From contig CAWINP010000007.1 of assembly GCA_963837485.1 (NCBI GenBank), forward strand, positions 248,001 through 312,000: a stretch of 64,000 bases of DNA, in the 5' to 3' direction. Numbering within the stretch: the stretch's first letter is position 1; each line of letters begins with the position of its first letter. The notes under the pieces are model-generated. The model saw nothing but the letters and a program-made list of their open reading frames with translations. It was not told the origin of the DNA and searched no databases. Made by a program: the position numbers and the translations under genes. This DNA is from Solirubrobacter sp963837485. GTDB lineage: Bacteria > Actinomycetota > Thermoleophilia > Solirubrobacterales > Solirubrobacteraceae. Shown one piece after another: positions 44,170 through 53,493 of this stretch.

Positions 44170-44877
44170 ATGAGCAAGCCGCATGGCCATTCCGTGGACG
44201 ACTACCTGGAGGCCATCTACTTCCTGGTGTCCCCGATCGGCGAGTACCAGCCGGCTCCGGTGGCGATCGCCGCGCGGGTGGCCGACCTGCTGGGCGTCTC
44301 GCGCACGGCGGTGGGCGAGATGCTCAAGCGGCTGACCGCCGACGGGCTGCTGGAGAGCGGAACCGGCCGTGAGCTCGTGCTCACGCCGGCCGGGACCGAG
44401 CGCGCGGAGCTCGTCGTGCGACGCAACCGGATCGTCGAGCGCTTCCTGACCGACTTCCTCGGCTACGACGCCGCGGAGGCGCACGAGCACGCCGGCCGGC
44501 TCGGCGGCGCGCTCACCGACGACATGGTCGAGCGGCTGCACGAGCGGCTCGGGTTCCCGGATCGCTGCCCGCACGGGTGGCCGGTCGCGCCGGCGCAGGA
44601 GCGCGCGGAGAGCAGCGAGCTCGTCCCGCTGGCCGAGCTGCGCGAGGGCGACGCAGGCGAGATCGTGCGCCTGACCGAGCACGACGGCGGCCTGCTCACC
44701 TGGTTCTACGCGGAGGGCTTCACGCCCGGCGCGCGCGTCGAGGTGCACGACATCCAGCCGTCGGCCGGCCATCGCAAGGTGCGGATGCCCGAGGAGGGCA
44801 ACGGCGAGCACTTCATCGCCGACCAGGCCGCGCGCGGGCTGTTCGTGCGCCGCGAGAAGCCGCTCGGCGACGACTAA
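44170..44877 (+). CDS. DtxR/MntR-family metal-dependent regulator
   Basis: 235 aa. N-terminal winged helix (VDDYLEAIYFL, VADLLGVSRTAVGEMLKRL), dimerisation domain with metal ligands (RNRIVERFLTDFLGY, EAHEHAGRL, PDRCPHGWPV with the conserved cysteine), and a C-terminal FeoA/SH3-like domain (LAELREGDAGEIVRLTEHDG). Iron or manganese would make it bind DNA. A TTAGGG-TT-CCCTAA palindrome lies just after the gene, before the next one. Confidence 0.92.
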   Translation: MSKPHGHSVDDYLEAIYFLVSPIGEYQPAPVAIAARVADLLGVSRTAVGEMLKRLTADGLLESGTGRELVLTPAGTERAELVVRRNRIVERFLTDFLGYDAAEAHEHAGRLGGALTDDMVERLHERLGFPDRCPHGWPVAPAQERAESSELVPLAELREGDAGEIVRLTEHDGGLLTWFYAEGFTPGARVEVHDIQPSAGHRKVRMPEEGNGEHFIADQAARGLFVRREKPLGDD

Positions 44878-44901
44878 TCCGATCTTCTGCGTCGGATTTT
44901 G

Positions 44902-44915
44902 TTAGGGTTCCCTAA
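44902..44915. promoter_or_regulatory. DtxR-like box
   Basis: TTAGGG-TT-CCCTAA resembles the TTAGG ... CCTAA arms of DtxR/IdeR boxes. It lies 22 bp before the start at 44937 and 25 bp after dtxR, so it could control the SirB1-like gene. Confidence 0.6.
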
Positions 44916-44936
44916 AACGGGATCCAGGAGGTCGAC

Positions 44937-45587
44937 GTGAGCAGCGATAGAGAGGTGCGGACGAAGCCGTTCCGGCTTCACGCGTCCGTGATGTGCCCGT
45001 CGCACGCCGAGCTCGCGGCGTCGCTGGCGTTCGAGCTCGGCGAGCTCGATCCCGACCGTCTGGAGCGCGACCTGTGCGCGCTTGCCGCCGCGCTGCCGGC
45101 CGAGTCGCGCCGCGAGGCGCAGCTGCGCGCGCTGGGTGAGGTCGTCGGCTCCGGCGCGCTCGTCGCGCGCGACTACGGCGGAGTCGAGGAGCTGCTGCTG
45201 GGCCGGGTGCTGCGGCGCGGGCACGGGCATCCGACGCTGCTCGCGGTGGTCCTGGCCGAGCTCGGGCGCCGCACCGGCGCCCAGGTCGGCATCGTGGCGG
45301 CGGGGCGCCGGCACTACGTCGCGCACCCGCGGCTGACCGCGCCGCTCGTGCTCGATCCTCGCACCGGCGAGCTGGCCGACGCCACGGCGCTTGGCACCCT
45401 GAGCTGGCGCTGCGGGCACCAGGTGGCGGCCGAGCTGCTCGACGCGCTGCAGCCGCGCTACGAGCGCACCGGCGACCTCGAGCGCGCGCTCCAGGTCGCG
45501 CGGCTGCGCTGCTCGCTGCCGTTCGACGACGAATCGGTCGCCGCCGCGCGGCGGCGGCTGCGGATGCTGGGCGCACGCCTCAACTGA
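44937..45587 (+). CDS. SirB1/transglutaminase-like protein
   Basis: 216 aa from GTG 44937 with AGGAGG 5 nt upstream. SirB1-like transglutaminase-fold region: LLLGRVLRRGHGHPTLLAVV, LAELGRRTGAQVGIVAAGRR, HYVAH and LVLDPRTGEL, followed by helical repeats (RYERTGDLERALQVARLR). The usual active cysteine is not obvious, as in most SirB1 proteins. It is downstream of dtxR with a metal-box-like palindrome between them. Overlaps the convergent ROK gene by 8 nt. Function unknown. Confidence 0.75.
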   Translation: MSSDREVRTKPFRLHASVMCPSHAELAASLAFELGELDPDRLERDLCALAAALPAESRREAQLRALGEVVGSGALVARDYGGVEELLLGRVLRRGHGHPTLLAVVLAELGRRTGAQVGIVAAGRRHYVAHPRLTAPLVLDPRTGELADATALGTLSWRCGHQVAAELLDALQPRYERTGDLERALQVARLRCSLPFDDESVAAARRRLRMLGARLN

Positions 45588-46740
45588 CCGGGCGGGGCGC
45601 GCCGGCGAGCGCCAGCGTGAGCGCCCCGAGCACCTCAGCGCGCTCGCCGAGCTCGCTCGCCGTGACCCGCACCGCCTCCGCCGTGCCCGGCTGCGCGTAG
45701 CGGTCGACCGACTCGCGGATCCCGTCCAGCAGCGGCGCGCCGGCCGTGCCCACCACCCCGCCGACGACGATCGCCTCGGGGTTGAGCGAGTTGCAGAGGT
45801 CCGCGACCGCGCGCCCGATCGCCCACCCGGCGTCCTTGATCACGCGCCGCGCCCCGTGGCCGCCGTCGGCCGCCAGCTCGAGCATCGCGCGCACGGTCAG
45901 CCCGTCCCCATAGGCGGGCCGCAGCGACTCCAGCAGCGCGGGCGCCGAGGCGACCGTCTCCAGGCAGCCGCGGTTGCCGCACCGGCAGACCGCGCCGTCG
46001 GCCTTCACCTGGACGTGGCCGATCTCGCCGGCGATCCCGGTCGCGCCGTGGTGGAGCCGGCCGCCGAGGACGATCCCGCCGCCGATTCCCGAGGCGATCT
46101 TGAGGTACACGAGGTCCTGCACACCGCGCCCGGCGCCGAGCGAGTGCTCGGCCAGCGCCCCGAGGTTCGCGTCGTTCTCGACGGTGACCGCGACGCCGAG
46201 CCGGCTGGAGAGCTCGCGCGCCGGGTCCAGCCGCGCCCAGCCGCGCAGGATCGGCGAAGCCCCCAGCGGACCCGGAAGCCCCATGACCGCGCCGATCGCG
46301 CGCCGCGGGTCCAGCCCCGCCCGCGCCACCAGCTCATGCGCGAGCGCCGCGCCGATGTCGAGCGCCATCGCCGGGGCACGGTCGACGTCGACCTCCACGC
46401 GCCGCTCGCCGAGCACGGCGGCGGAAAGGTCGGCGACGGCCACGCGCACGTGCGAGTGGCCGTAGTCGACGCCGATCGCGACGCCCGCCGACGGGTCCAG
46501 GCGCAGCTGCACGGGCGGGCGGCCGCGCGCGAGGCGCTCGCCGGCGGCGCCGGCGTCGATCACCAGGCCGTGCTCCTGAAGGTCGGCGACGAGCGTGGTC
46601 ACCGTCGTGCGCGAGAGTCCGGTCGCGTCGGCCAGCTCGCCGCGGCTCGCGTGCCCGCGGCGGCGCAGCTCATCGACCACCCGCAGGCGATTCAGCTCCC
46701 GCAGCTGCTCGAGCGCCCCCACCTCACGACCCTTTCGCAC
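45580..46740 (-). CDS. ROK-family regulator 1
   Basis: 386 aa from GTG 46740; GTG 46722 is a possible shorter start. Winged helix (GELADATGLSRTTVTTLVAD) followed by a ROK sugar-kinase-like domain: IGVDYGHSHVRVAVADLS, VMGLPGPLG, VENDANLGALAEHSLG, GIGGGIVLGG, GEIGHVQV and the zinc site CRCGNRGCLE. The kinase aspartate (NDAN) is present but such regulators usually only bind sugar. Closely related to ROK 2 next door (an adjacent paralogue), likely a repressor of the sugar genes. Confidence 0.9.
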   Translation of the reverse strand: MRKGREVGALEQLRELNRLRVVDELRRRGHASRGELADATGLSRTTVTTLVADLQEHGLVIDAGAAGERLARGRPPVQLRLDPSAGVAIGVDYGHSHVRVAVADLSAAVLGERRVEVDVDRAPAMALDIGAALAHELVARAGLDPRRAIGAVMGLPGPLGASPILRGWARLDPARELSSRLGVAVTVENDANLGALAEHSLGAGRGVQDLVYLKIASGIGGGIVLGGRLHHGATGIAGEIGHVQVKADGAVCRCGNRGCLETVASAPALLESLRPAYGDGLTVRAMLELAADGGHGARRVIKDAGWAIGRAVADLCNSLNPEAIVVGGVVGTAGAPLLDGIRESVDRYAQPGTAEAVRVTASELGERAEVLGALTLALAGAPRPVS

Positions 46741-46807
46741 CCCTGTGTTTGTGTCAAGGATACGGATGAGGACGTCGCGGACGGCGCCGAAAAACGCCGA
46801 GGCCCGA

Positions 46808-48016
46808 CTACTGCAGCGCAGCCAGGCCGACCGAGCGCAGCCGCTGCGTATCGGCGATCACGAGCGTGAGCGCGCCGAGCACCTCTGCGCGCTCGCCGAG
46901 CACGCCGCGCGTGACCGTCACCGCCTGGGCGGCGCCCGGCTGCGCGAAGCGGTCGACCGTCTCGCGGATGCCGTCGAGCAGCGGCGAGCCCGCCGCGCTG
47001 AGGTCACCTCCCACGACGATCATCGAGGGGTTGAGTGAATTGCACAGGTCACCGAGCGCGTGCCCGATCGCGCGGCCGGCGTCGTTGATCACCCGCTGTG
47101 TTCCCAGGTCCCCGGCCGCCGCGAGCTCGAGCATGCCCGCGACGGTGAGGCCCTCGTCGTGCGCCGGCCGAAGGACGCTCAGCAGCGCAGGGCCGGACGC
47201 CACGGTCTCCAGGCAGCCGCGATTTCCGCACCGGCAGACCGCGCCGTCGCGTCTCACCTGTACATGTCCGATCTCACCCGCGATGCCCGTCGCACCAAGG
47301 TGAAGCCGGCCGCCGAGGACGAGTCCGGCGCCAATGCCAGAAGAAACTTTTACGTACACAATGTCCTGAACACCGCGTCCGGCGCCGAGCGAGAATTCGG
47401 CGAGGGCGCCGAGGTTCGCGTCGTTGTCGACTGCGACGTGGAAGTCGATCCGGCGCGAGAGCTCCTCCGCCGCCCGCAGGCCCGCCCAGCCGGGGAGGAT
47501 GACCGACGAGCCGACGGTGCCGGTGCGGCGGTCGATCGGGCCCGGCAGGCCCATGCCCGCGCCGACGACCTGCCCGCGGTCGACGCCCGCGTCCCGCAGG
47601 ACCTCGCTGACCAGGTCCGCCGCCGCGTCGAGCGCGGTCGCCGCGGCGGCGTCGACGTCGATGTCCAGGCGCTGCTCGGCAAGCACGGTCGAGGAAAGGT
47701 CGGCGACCGCGACGCGCAGGTGGCGGTGGCCGAAGTCCACGCCCAGCGCCGCGCCGGCGGACGGCGCGAGCCGCAGCAGCACGGGCGGGCGCCCACGGCC
47801 GGGCCGCTCGGGACGGTCGGCAGCGTCCTCCTGCAGCTCGACGACGAGCCCGCGATCCTGCAGGTCGCCCACCAGCGTGGTGATCGTCGTGCGAGATAGG
47901 CCCGTGATCCGGACCAGGTCGGTCCTGCTGGCGCTGCCTTCGTGCCGGAGCGCGTCGATGACGCGCAGGCGATTGGCCTCGCGCAGGGCCTCCAGCGATC
48001 CGCTGCCTGACTCCAT
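46808..48016 (-). CDS. ROK-family regulator 2
   Basis: 402 aa from ATG 48016. HTH (LVRITGLSRTTITTLVGDLQ) and ROK domain (LGVDFGHRHLRVAVADLS, GMGLPGP, DNDANLGALAEFSLGAG, GEIGHVQV, CRCGNRGCLE). A TTGACA box on the minus strand (48052-48047) overlaps the end of the GH127 gene and suggests its own promoter. Nearly the same layout as ROK 1, so a tandem duplication; both flank the arabinoside operon and probably respond to its sugars. Confidence 0.9.
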   Translation of the reverse strand: MESGSGSLEALREANRLRVIDALRHEGSASRTDLVRITGLSRTTITTLVGDLQDRGLVVELQEDAADRPERPGRGRPPVLLRLAPSAGAALGVDFGHRHLRVAVADLSSTVLAEQRLDIDVDAAAATALDAAADLVSEVLRDAGVDRGQVVGAGMGLPGPIDRRTGTVGSSVILPGWAGLRAAEELSRRIDFHVAVDNDANLGALAEFSLGAGRGVQDIVYVKVSSGIGAGLVLGGRLHLGATGIAGEIGHVQVRRDGAVCRCGNRGCLETVASGPALLSVLRPAHDEGLTVAGMLELAAAGDLGTQRVINDAGRAIGHALGDLCNSLNPSMIVVGGDLSAAGSPLLDGIRETVDRFAQPGAAQAVTVTRGVLGERAEVLGALTLVIADTQRLRSVGLAALQ

Positions 48017-48048
48017 GCGGGAACTTTGTCCACGGTCCGGCGTTTCTG

Positions 48049-49917
48049 TCAAATCGGCATCCAGACGCGCATAGCCCCGGGGCCTCGGTTGCCCCAGCGG
48101 TGGTAGGGGATCGCGGTCAGCCTCGTTTCGGCGATCGCGGGAGACGGCGGAGCGTACTCGGAGTACAGGACGTCGTCCGCGGGCGCGGCGACGCGGGCGA
48201 CGCCTTCGAGGCGGCCGTTCTCGGCTTCGGGCGGCCGATCCCGGTCGATCCGCAGGTCCTCGAGCGGCACGTCGTGGTCGGCCTGCTCGACGCAGTGGAC
48301 GACCGGGCCGCGGGCAAGCGCGACGCGGCCGCGCACGTCGGTGACGCGAGGATGGGCGCAGACGAGCCGCGGCGGCATCGCGAGATCGACGATCACGCGG
48401 TCCCCGTCGCCGGGCGAGACGCGCGCGTAGCGGCCGCTCACAGCCGCAACCCCGCGAACGGCGGCTTCGCCGCCCGCCGCCACGCCGGGGCCCGCCGCGC
48501 GCTCTCGCCTTGCCGCCGCCCGCGACGCCGGCGCGGCGGAATCGCCCTCGGCGACCGCGATCGTCGCCTCGCGGCACCACTCCGGAATCCGGACCGCGAG
48601 CTCAAATCCCTCGACCGGCCGCCGGACGGCGATCTCTACGCGGCCGTCCCATGGGTACGCCGTCTGCACGTCCAACTCCGCCGCGGGGCTCGAAATCCGC
48701 CCCGCGCCCAGCAGGTGCAGCTGGATCGACCAGTCGTCGCCGGTCGCCACGTAGTGCTGAAGCGACGCGACGAAGCGGGCGACGTTCGTCGGGCAGCAGC
48801 AGCACGCGTACCACGGCTGGCGCGCGATCCCGCCGCGCGACTCGAGCGGGTTCGCGTAGAAGAACGAGCGTCCGTCCTCCCCCACACCGGCGGCGATCCC
48901 GTTGTAGAGCGCGCGCTCGAGCTCGTCCGCGAAGCGCGCCTCGCCGGTCGCCAGCAGCATCCGCCAGTTGAACATGAACCCCGCGATCGCCGCGCACGTC
49001 TCCGCGTATGCGGTCGCCGGCGGCAGTTCGTACGGCGCGCCGAACGCCTCCCCGCTCTCGCGCGACCCCAGCCCGCCGGTGACGTACGCCTTCTCGCGGA
49101 ACGCACCGTGCCAGAGGGCCCGCATCGCCTCCAGCAGCGTCTCGTCGCCGGTCTGGAGGTACACGTCGACGACCCCGCAGGCCAGGTAGAGCTGGCGCAC
49201 GGCGTGCCCGACCGCCTCGGTAGCCTCGCGGACCGGCTTGTGGTCGAGCAGGTACTCCGTCCCGCCGAGCTGCCCGAGCCCGCGCCGGTCGACCATCCGC
49301 CCGGCGAGCGCGAGGTACTCCTCGCGCCCGGTCTCGCGGTACAGCTCGACCAGCGCCATCTCCGGCTCGGGGTGGCCCTCGAGCAAGTCCTGCCCGTCGC
49401 GCACGATCAGGTCCGCGAACCGGCATGCGACGCCGAGGATGTCGCGGCGGCCGGTCGTGCGCGCGTGCGCGATCCCCGCCTGGATCAGGTGCCCGAGGCA
49501 GTAGAGCTCGTGGCTGTGCTCGAGCTCGCGAAAGCGCCCCTCCGACCGGTAATAGGAGTTCAGGTACCCGTCCCGCGCCTGGGCGGCGGCGAGCAGCCGC
49601 GCGACCTCGTCGACCCACGGCGTCCACGGGCCGTCGCCGGCCCAGCCGGTCGCCTCCAGCACCTTGTGCAGATCCGAGTCCGAGTAGCGGAAGCCGCCGT
49701 ACTCCGCGCCGGACTCCCCGGCCGCCCGGCGCAGGTTCTCCACCGCGCCGGCCGCCTCGAGCCGCTCGATGCAGTGCGGGAGCGTGGCCGAGCGGTTGAG
49801 CGCCTGCCAGTCACCGAGCATCCCGCCGCGGAGCACCACGCCGCCGAGCGGCCGCAGCCGCGCGCGCGGGCCCGGCGCCAGCGGACCTCGCAAGCTCGGA
49901 CGTCCGGACGACGTCAC
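48049..49917 (-). CDS. GH127 beta-L-arabinofuranosidase A
   Basis: 622 aa from GTG 49917 (GTGA overlap with the second GH127 gene). Cytosolic, no signal peptide. (alpha/alpha)6 barrel with Zn-dependent cysteine nucleophile chemistry: AYAETCAAIAGFMFNWRML supplies E-x-C, and WYACCCCPTNVARF supplies the cysteines that bind zinc and act as nucleophile. Ends AMRVWMPI. Acts on beta-L-arabinofuranosyl disaccharides or oligosaccharides imported by the ABC system. The middle region (about residues 480-510) is Ala/Arg rich and looks like an inserted low-complexity linker. Confidence 0.9.
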   Translation of the reverse strand: MTSSGRPSLRGPLAPGPRARLRPLGGVVLRGGMLGDWQALNRSATLPHCIERLEAAGAVENLRRAAGESGAEYGGFRYSDSDLHKVLEATGWAGDGPWTPWVDEVARLLAAAQARDGYLNSYYRSEGRFRELEHSHELYCLGHLIQAGIAHARTTGRRDILGVACRFADLIVRDGQDLLEGHPEPEMALVELYRETGREEYLALAGRMVDRRGLGQLGGTEYLLDHKPVREATEAVGHAVRQLYLACGVVDVYLQTGDETLLEAMRALWHGAFREKAYVTGGLGSRESGEAFGAPYELPPATAYAETCAAIAGFMFNWRMLLATGEARFADELERALYNGIAAGVGEDGRSFFYANPLESRGGIARQPWYACCCCPTNVARFVASLQHYVATGDDWSIQLHLLGAGRISSPAAELDVQTAYPWDGRVEIAVRRPVEGFELAVRIPEWCREATIAVAEGDSAAPASRAAARRERAAGPGVAAGGEAAVRGVAAVSGRYARVSPGDGDRVIVDLAMPPRLVCAHPRVTDVRGRVALARGPVVHCVEQADHDVPLEDLRIDRDRPPEAENGRLEGVARVAAPADDVLYSEYAPPSPAIAETRLTAIPYHRWGNRGPGAMRVWMPI

Positions 49918-51770
49918 ACTACGGGCGTCCAGACGCGCATGCCGCCGTCGCCGCGATTGCCCCAGTGGCTGTACGGCACGGCGAGCAGCGAGACCGGCCG
50001 CGCGTGGTCGCCGTTGGGCGCCGCCCCGTACGGCCACTCGCCGTCCGCGGCGGTGAGGTGCGCGCCGGAGGCCTCGATCGCCACGATCCCGCCCAGCAGG
50101 TCGTCCCGCGACACCGCGCGCAGCTCGCCGCCGGGATCGAGCCGCAGGTCGTCCACTCGCGCGCCCTGCGGCGCGTCCGCGCCCTCGAAGCAGTAGACCA
50201 GCGGCCCCCGCTCGATCGCCGCGCAGCCGCGGACGGCGTCGATCCGCGGGTGCGGGAAGACGACCCGCGGCCGCACGTCGAGCTCGAGCGTCACCACGTC
50301 GCCGGCGGCCCAGTCGCGCGTGAGGCGGACGTAGTCGCCGGCGACCGGCGAGGCCGCGCCGCCGTCCGCGCCCGCGCCGTGCGCGAGAGTTACCGCCAGC
50401 TTGGTGTCCGCCGACCACGCCGGCACCCGCAGGCTCACAGTGAACTCGCCCGCCTCCAGGATCTCGACCTCCACACGCCCGTCCCACGGGTAGTCGGTGC
50501 GCACGCGCACGCGCCCCAGCGTGGACGTCGCGTACTGGTGGATCTGCACGCCGCCGTCGTCGACCGTGGCCAGATAGTGCCCAAGCGACGCGAGCAGGCG
50601 CATCACGTTGGGCGGGCAGCACGCGCACGCATACCACGGCTGCCGCCGCGCGCCGCGCTCCACCGGGTCGCGATGGTCGTCGCGCACGTGCAGCGGGTTC
50701 ACGTACGAGAAGCCGCCCCCGTCGAGCGCCAGCCCCGCCATCACGCCGTTGTACAGCGTGCGCTCCAGCAGGTCGGCATAGCGAGCCTCACCCGTCACCA
50801 GAAGCATCCGCTGGTTCCACATCACCGACGAGATGGCGGCGCAGGTTTCACCGTAACAGCGGTCCGGAGGGAGCTCGTAGGCGTCGCCGAACGCCTCGTC
50901 GGTGTGATGCGCGCCGATCCCGCCCGTGAGGTACGCCTTGCGGCCGCTCATGTCGCGCCACTGCGCGCGCATCGCGTCCAGCAGCGCCTCCTCGCCGGTC
51001 TCCATGTAGATGTCGGTGACGCCGGCCGCGAGGTACAGCGCGCGCACGGCGTGGCCCTCGACCTCGCTCTGCTCGCGCACCGGCACGCGATCCTGGAAGT
51101 AGCTGGACCCGTGCGTGGCCGGCGCCAAGGTGGACTTCCCGCGCTGATCCACGAGCCGGCCGGCCAGCTCCAGCCAGCGGCCGTCGCCGGTCAGCCGGTA
51201 GAGCTCCACCAGCGCCGTCTCGATCTCGGGATGCCCGGGCGTGTACGGCTCGCCGGACGGCCCGAACCGCTCGTACAGCAGCTCCGCGAAGCGAAGCGCG
51301 ATCTCCAGCAGCCGCCGGTCGCCGCGGCCGCGCACGTGCGCGACCGCCGCTTGGATCATGTGCCCGGCGCAGTAGAGCTCGTGATCCCAGGCGGGGCGCG
51401 AGAAGCGCGGCGCCGGCTTGGCCACCTGGTAGTAGGAGTTCAGGTAGCCGTCGTCCTCCTGCGCGGCCGCGAGCAGCTCCAGCACGTCGTCCGGTAGCTC
51501 CACCGAGGGCTCCCAGCCGACCGCCTCGAGCCACTTGTACACGTCGGAGTCCATGAACACCATGCCGCGGAACTCCACGTCCTTCACGCCGGCCGCGGCG
51601 CGCAGGTCGTCGAAGTTGCCCGCCTCCTCCAGGTGCTGCGGCGCGCCCGGGATCAGGACCTCGCGGTTCAGGCGCCGCCGATCGGCCCAGAAGCCGCCGT
51701 CGATGGTCGCCCCGTCGAGCGGCCGCAGCCGTACGTGGGGCGAGCCTGAGACGTCGATCGGTCCGGTCAT
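49914..51770 (-). CDS. GH127 beta-L-arabinofuranosidase B
   Basis: 618 aa from ATG 51770 (ATGA overlap with the permease gene). Same family and layout as GH127 A: CYGETCAAISSVMWNQRML and WYACACCPPNVMRL supply the metal/nucleophile residues (one cysteine of the cluster is replaced by alanine compared with A). Ends GMRVWTPVV. The two proteins are paralogues but clearly diverged, so they may prefer different linkages. Cytosolic. Confidence 0.9.
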   Translation of the reverse strand: MTGPIDVSGSPHVRLRPLDGATIDGGFWADRRRLNREVLIPGAPQHLEEAGNFDDLRAAAGVKDVEFRGMVFMDSDVYKWLEAVGWEPSVELPDDVLELLAAAQEDDGYLNSYYQVAKPAPRFSRPAWDHELYCAGHMIQAAVAHVRGRGDRRLLEIALRFAELLYERFGPSGEPYTPGHPEIETALVELYRLTGDGRWLELAGRLVDQRGKSTLAPATHGSSYFQDRVPVREQSEVEGHAVRALYLAAGVTDIYMETGEEALLDAMRAQWRDMSGRKAYLTGGIGAHHTDEAFGDAYELPPDRCYGETCAAISSVMWNQRMLLVTGEARYADLLERTLYNGVMAGLALDGGGFSYVNPLHVRDDHRDPVERGARRQPWYACACCPPNVMRLLASLGHYLATVDDGGVQIHQYATSTLGRVRVRTDYPWDGRVEVEILEAGEFTVSLRVPAWSADTKLAVTLAHGAGADGGAASPVAGDYVRLTRDWAAGDVVTLELDVRPRVVFPHPRIDAVRGCAAIERGPLVYCFEGADAPQGARVDDLRLDPGGELRAVSRDDLLGGIVAIEASGAHLTAADGEWPYGAAPNGDHARPVSLLAVPYSHWGNRGDGGMRVWTPVV

Positions 51771-52582
51771 CCGCGAAGCGCTCCTGTCGTGAATCCCTGT
51801 ACGTAGTGTCGTTGGAGCACGAGGAACAGCGCGACGCACGGCAGCGCCATCACCACCACTCCGGCCTCCAGCGCGCCGTAGTCGGTCACGCCGAACGCCT
51901 GCTCGCGCATGCCGACGATCGCGACCGGCAGCGTGAACTTCGCGCCGTCGCTGAGCAGGATCAGCGGGGCGAAGAAGTCGTTCCACGAGGCGAGGAACGC
52001 GAACAGGCCGACCGTGATCAACGCCGGCCGCACGCCGTGCAGCAGGATCCGCCGCAGCGCGCTGAACGACGTGCAGCCGTCGACCAGCGCCGCCTCCTCG
52101 ATCTCCTTCGGCAGTGCCTCGAACGCGTTGCGCATCATGAACACCGCGAACGGGAGCTGGAACAGGGCCAGCACGAGCGAGAGCCCGACCAGCGTGTCCT
52201 GCAGCCCGAGGTGCCCGAGGACGACGTACAGCGGGATCAGGATCGTCGCGTACGGCACCATCAGGATCGCCAGCGTGCACAGGAACAGCGCGTTGCGCCC
52301 CGGGAACGTGAAGCGCGCGAACGCGTAGCCGCCGAGCGTGGAGATCACCAGCGTGAGGATCACCGTCAGGATCGCCACCACGGCGGTGTTGAAGATGTAC
52401 GTGCCGATGCCCTCGCCGTACTTCGCCATTGCCGTGTAGTTGCCGAACCCGAAGCCGCTCGCCTGCGCGCTGCCTGCCCGCCCGTGAACGGAGTCGAACG
52501 CATCGAACACCAGCGGGAACAAGAACAGGACGGCGAGCGCGACGCCGGTGATCGACGGGCGGCTCGAGGTCTTCACTGTCAC
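51767..52582 (-). CDS. Sugar ABC transporter permease (MalG-like)
   Basis: 271 aa from GTG 52582. Six helices; EAA loop EALPKEIEEAALVDGCTSFS is the MalG-type cytoplasmic coupling helix; WNDFFAPLIL and GAKFTLPVAIVGM are family marks. Overlaps both neighbours by 4 nt. Partner of the MalF-like permease. Confidence 0.93.
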   Translation of the reverse strand: MTVKTSSRPSITGVALAVLFLFPLVFDAFDSVHGRAGSAQASGFGFGNYTAMAKYGEGIGTYIFNTAVVAILTVILTLVISTLGGYAFARFTFPGRNALFLCTLAILMVPYATILIPLYVVLGHLGLQDTLVGLSLVLALFQLPFAVFMMRNAFEALPKEIEEAALVDGCTSFSALRRILLHGVRPALITVGLFAFLASWNDFFAPLILLSDGAKFTLPVAIVGMREQAFGVTDYGALEAGVVVMALPCVALFLVLQRHYVQGFTTGALRG

Positions 52583-53493
52583 TCACCCCTCTTCAGGACC
52601 CGCAGCTGCAGGATGTTGACCAGCACGAGCACGCCGAGCAGCACCACCGAGATCGCCGCGCCGAGACCGAGGTTGAACTTGGTGAACGCCTCGCGGTAGA
52701 TCACCATCACGAGGCTCACCGTCGAGCCGTCGGGCCCGCCGCGGGTGAGGATGAAGAACTGGTCGAACGCCAGCAGCGAGCCGGTGATGCTGAGCACGAG
52801 CATCAGCGCGATCGTCGGCCGCAGCAGCGGCACCGTGATGTGGCGGAACAGCTGCCAGCGCGTCCCGCCGTCGATCCGCGCGGCCTCGTAGACGTCGGGC
52901 GGGATCGCCTGCAGGCCGGTCAGCAGGATCAGCATGTTGAAGCCGGCGAACCTCCAGATCACCATCACGATCGTCGAGAACAGCGCCTTGTTCGGCGTGC
53001 TCAGCCAGCCGAACGGCTTGTCGGTGATCCCGGTCCACATCAGGAAGTCGTCGAGCGGCCCGCCGTCGATGTAGAGGCTGTAGAAGAGCAGCGACGCCGC
53101 CGCGAAGCCGACGGCGCCGGGCAGGAAGTACGCCGTGCGCAACAGGCTGGTGCCGGGGCGGCGCGTCTCCTGCACGAGCAGCGCCAGCCCCATCGCGAAC
53201 CCCGACAACACGACGGTGACGATGGCGGTGTACTTGAGCGTGAACCCGACCGCGTCCTTGAGCAGCTGGTTCTTCGGGATGTCCTGGTAGTTCTCCGGGA
53301 AGTTCCAGGTCGGCGAGCCCAGCAGCTTCCAGTCGTGCAGCGACATCCAGCACACCAGGACCAGCGGCGCGAGGAAGAACACCGTCACCATGATCGCCGT
53401 GGGGGCCGCGTAACCGGCCCCCTTCAGGCTCCTCAGGCGCCAGTACGAGTGCCGCCGGCGCGCTCGCACCGGCGCTCTGAGGGATTCGATCAC
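52579..53493 (-). CDS. Sugar ABC transporter permease (MalF-like)
   Basis: 304 aa from GTG 53493. Basic N-terminus (RARRRHSYWR), then six helices; EAA loop IPPDVYEAARIDGGTRWQLF and FRHITVPLLRPTIALML. The periplasmic loop carries W-N-F-P residues typical of CUT1 permeases. Overlaps the binding-protein gene (GTGA) and MalG-like gene by 4 nt. No ATPase gene is in the operon, so a shared MsiK-type ATPase is expected. Confidence 0.93.
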   Translation of the reverse strand: MIESLRAPVRARRRHSYWRLRSLKGAGYAAPTAIMVTVFFLAPLVLVCWMSLHDWKLLGSPTWNFPENYQDIPKNQLLKDAVGFTLKYTAIVTVVLSGFAMGLALLVQETRRPGTSLLRTAYFLPGAVGFAAASLLFYSLYIDGGPLDDFLMWTGITDKPFGWLSTPNKALFSTIVMVIWRFAGFNMLILLTGLQAIPPDVYEAARIDGGTRWQLFRHITVPLLRPTIALMLVLSITGSLLAFDQFFILTRGGPDGSTVSLVMVIYREAFTKFNLGLGAAISVVLLGVLVLVNILQLRVLKRGE

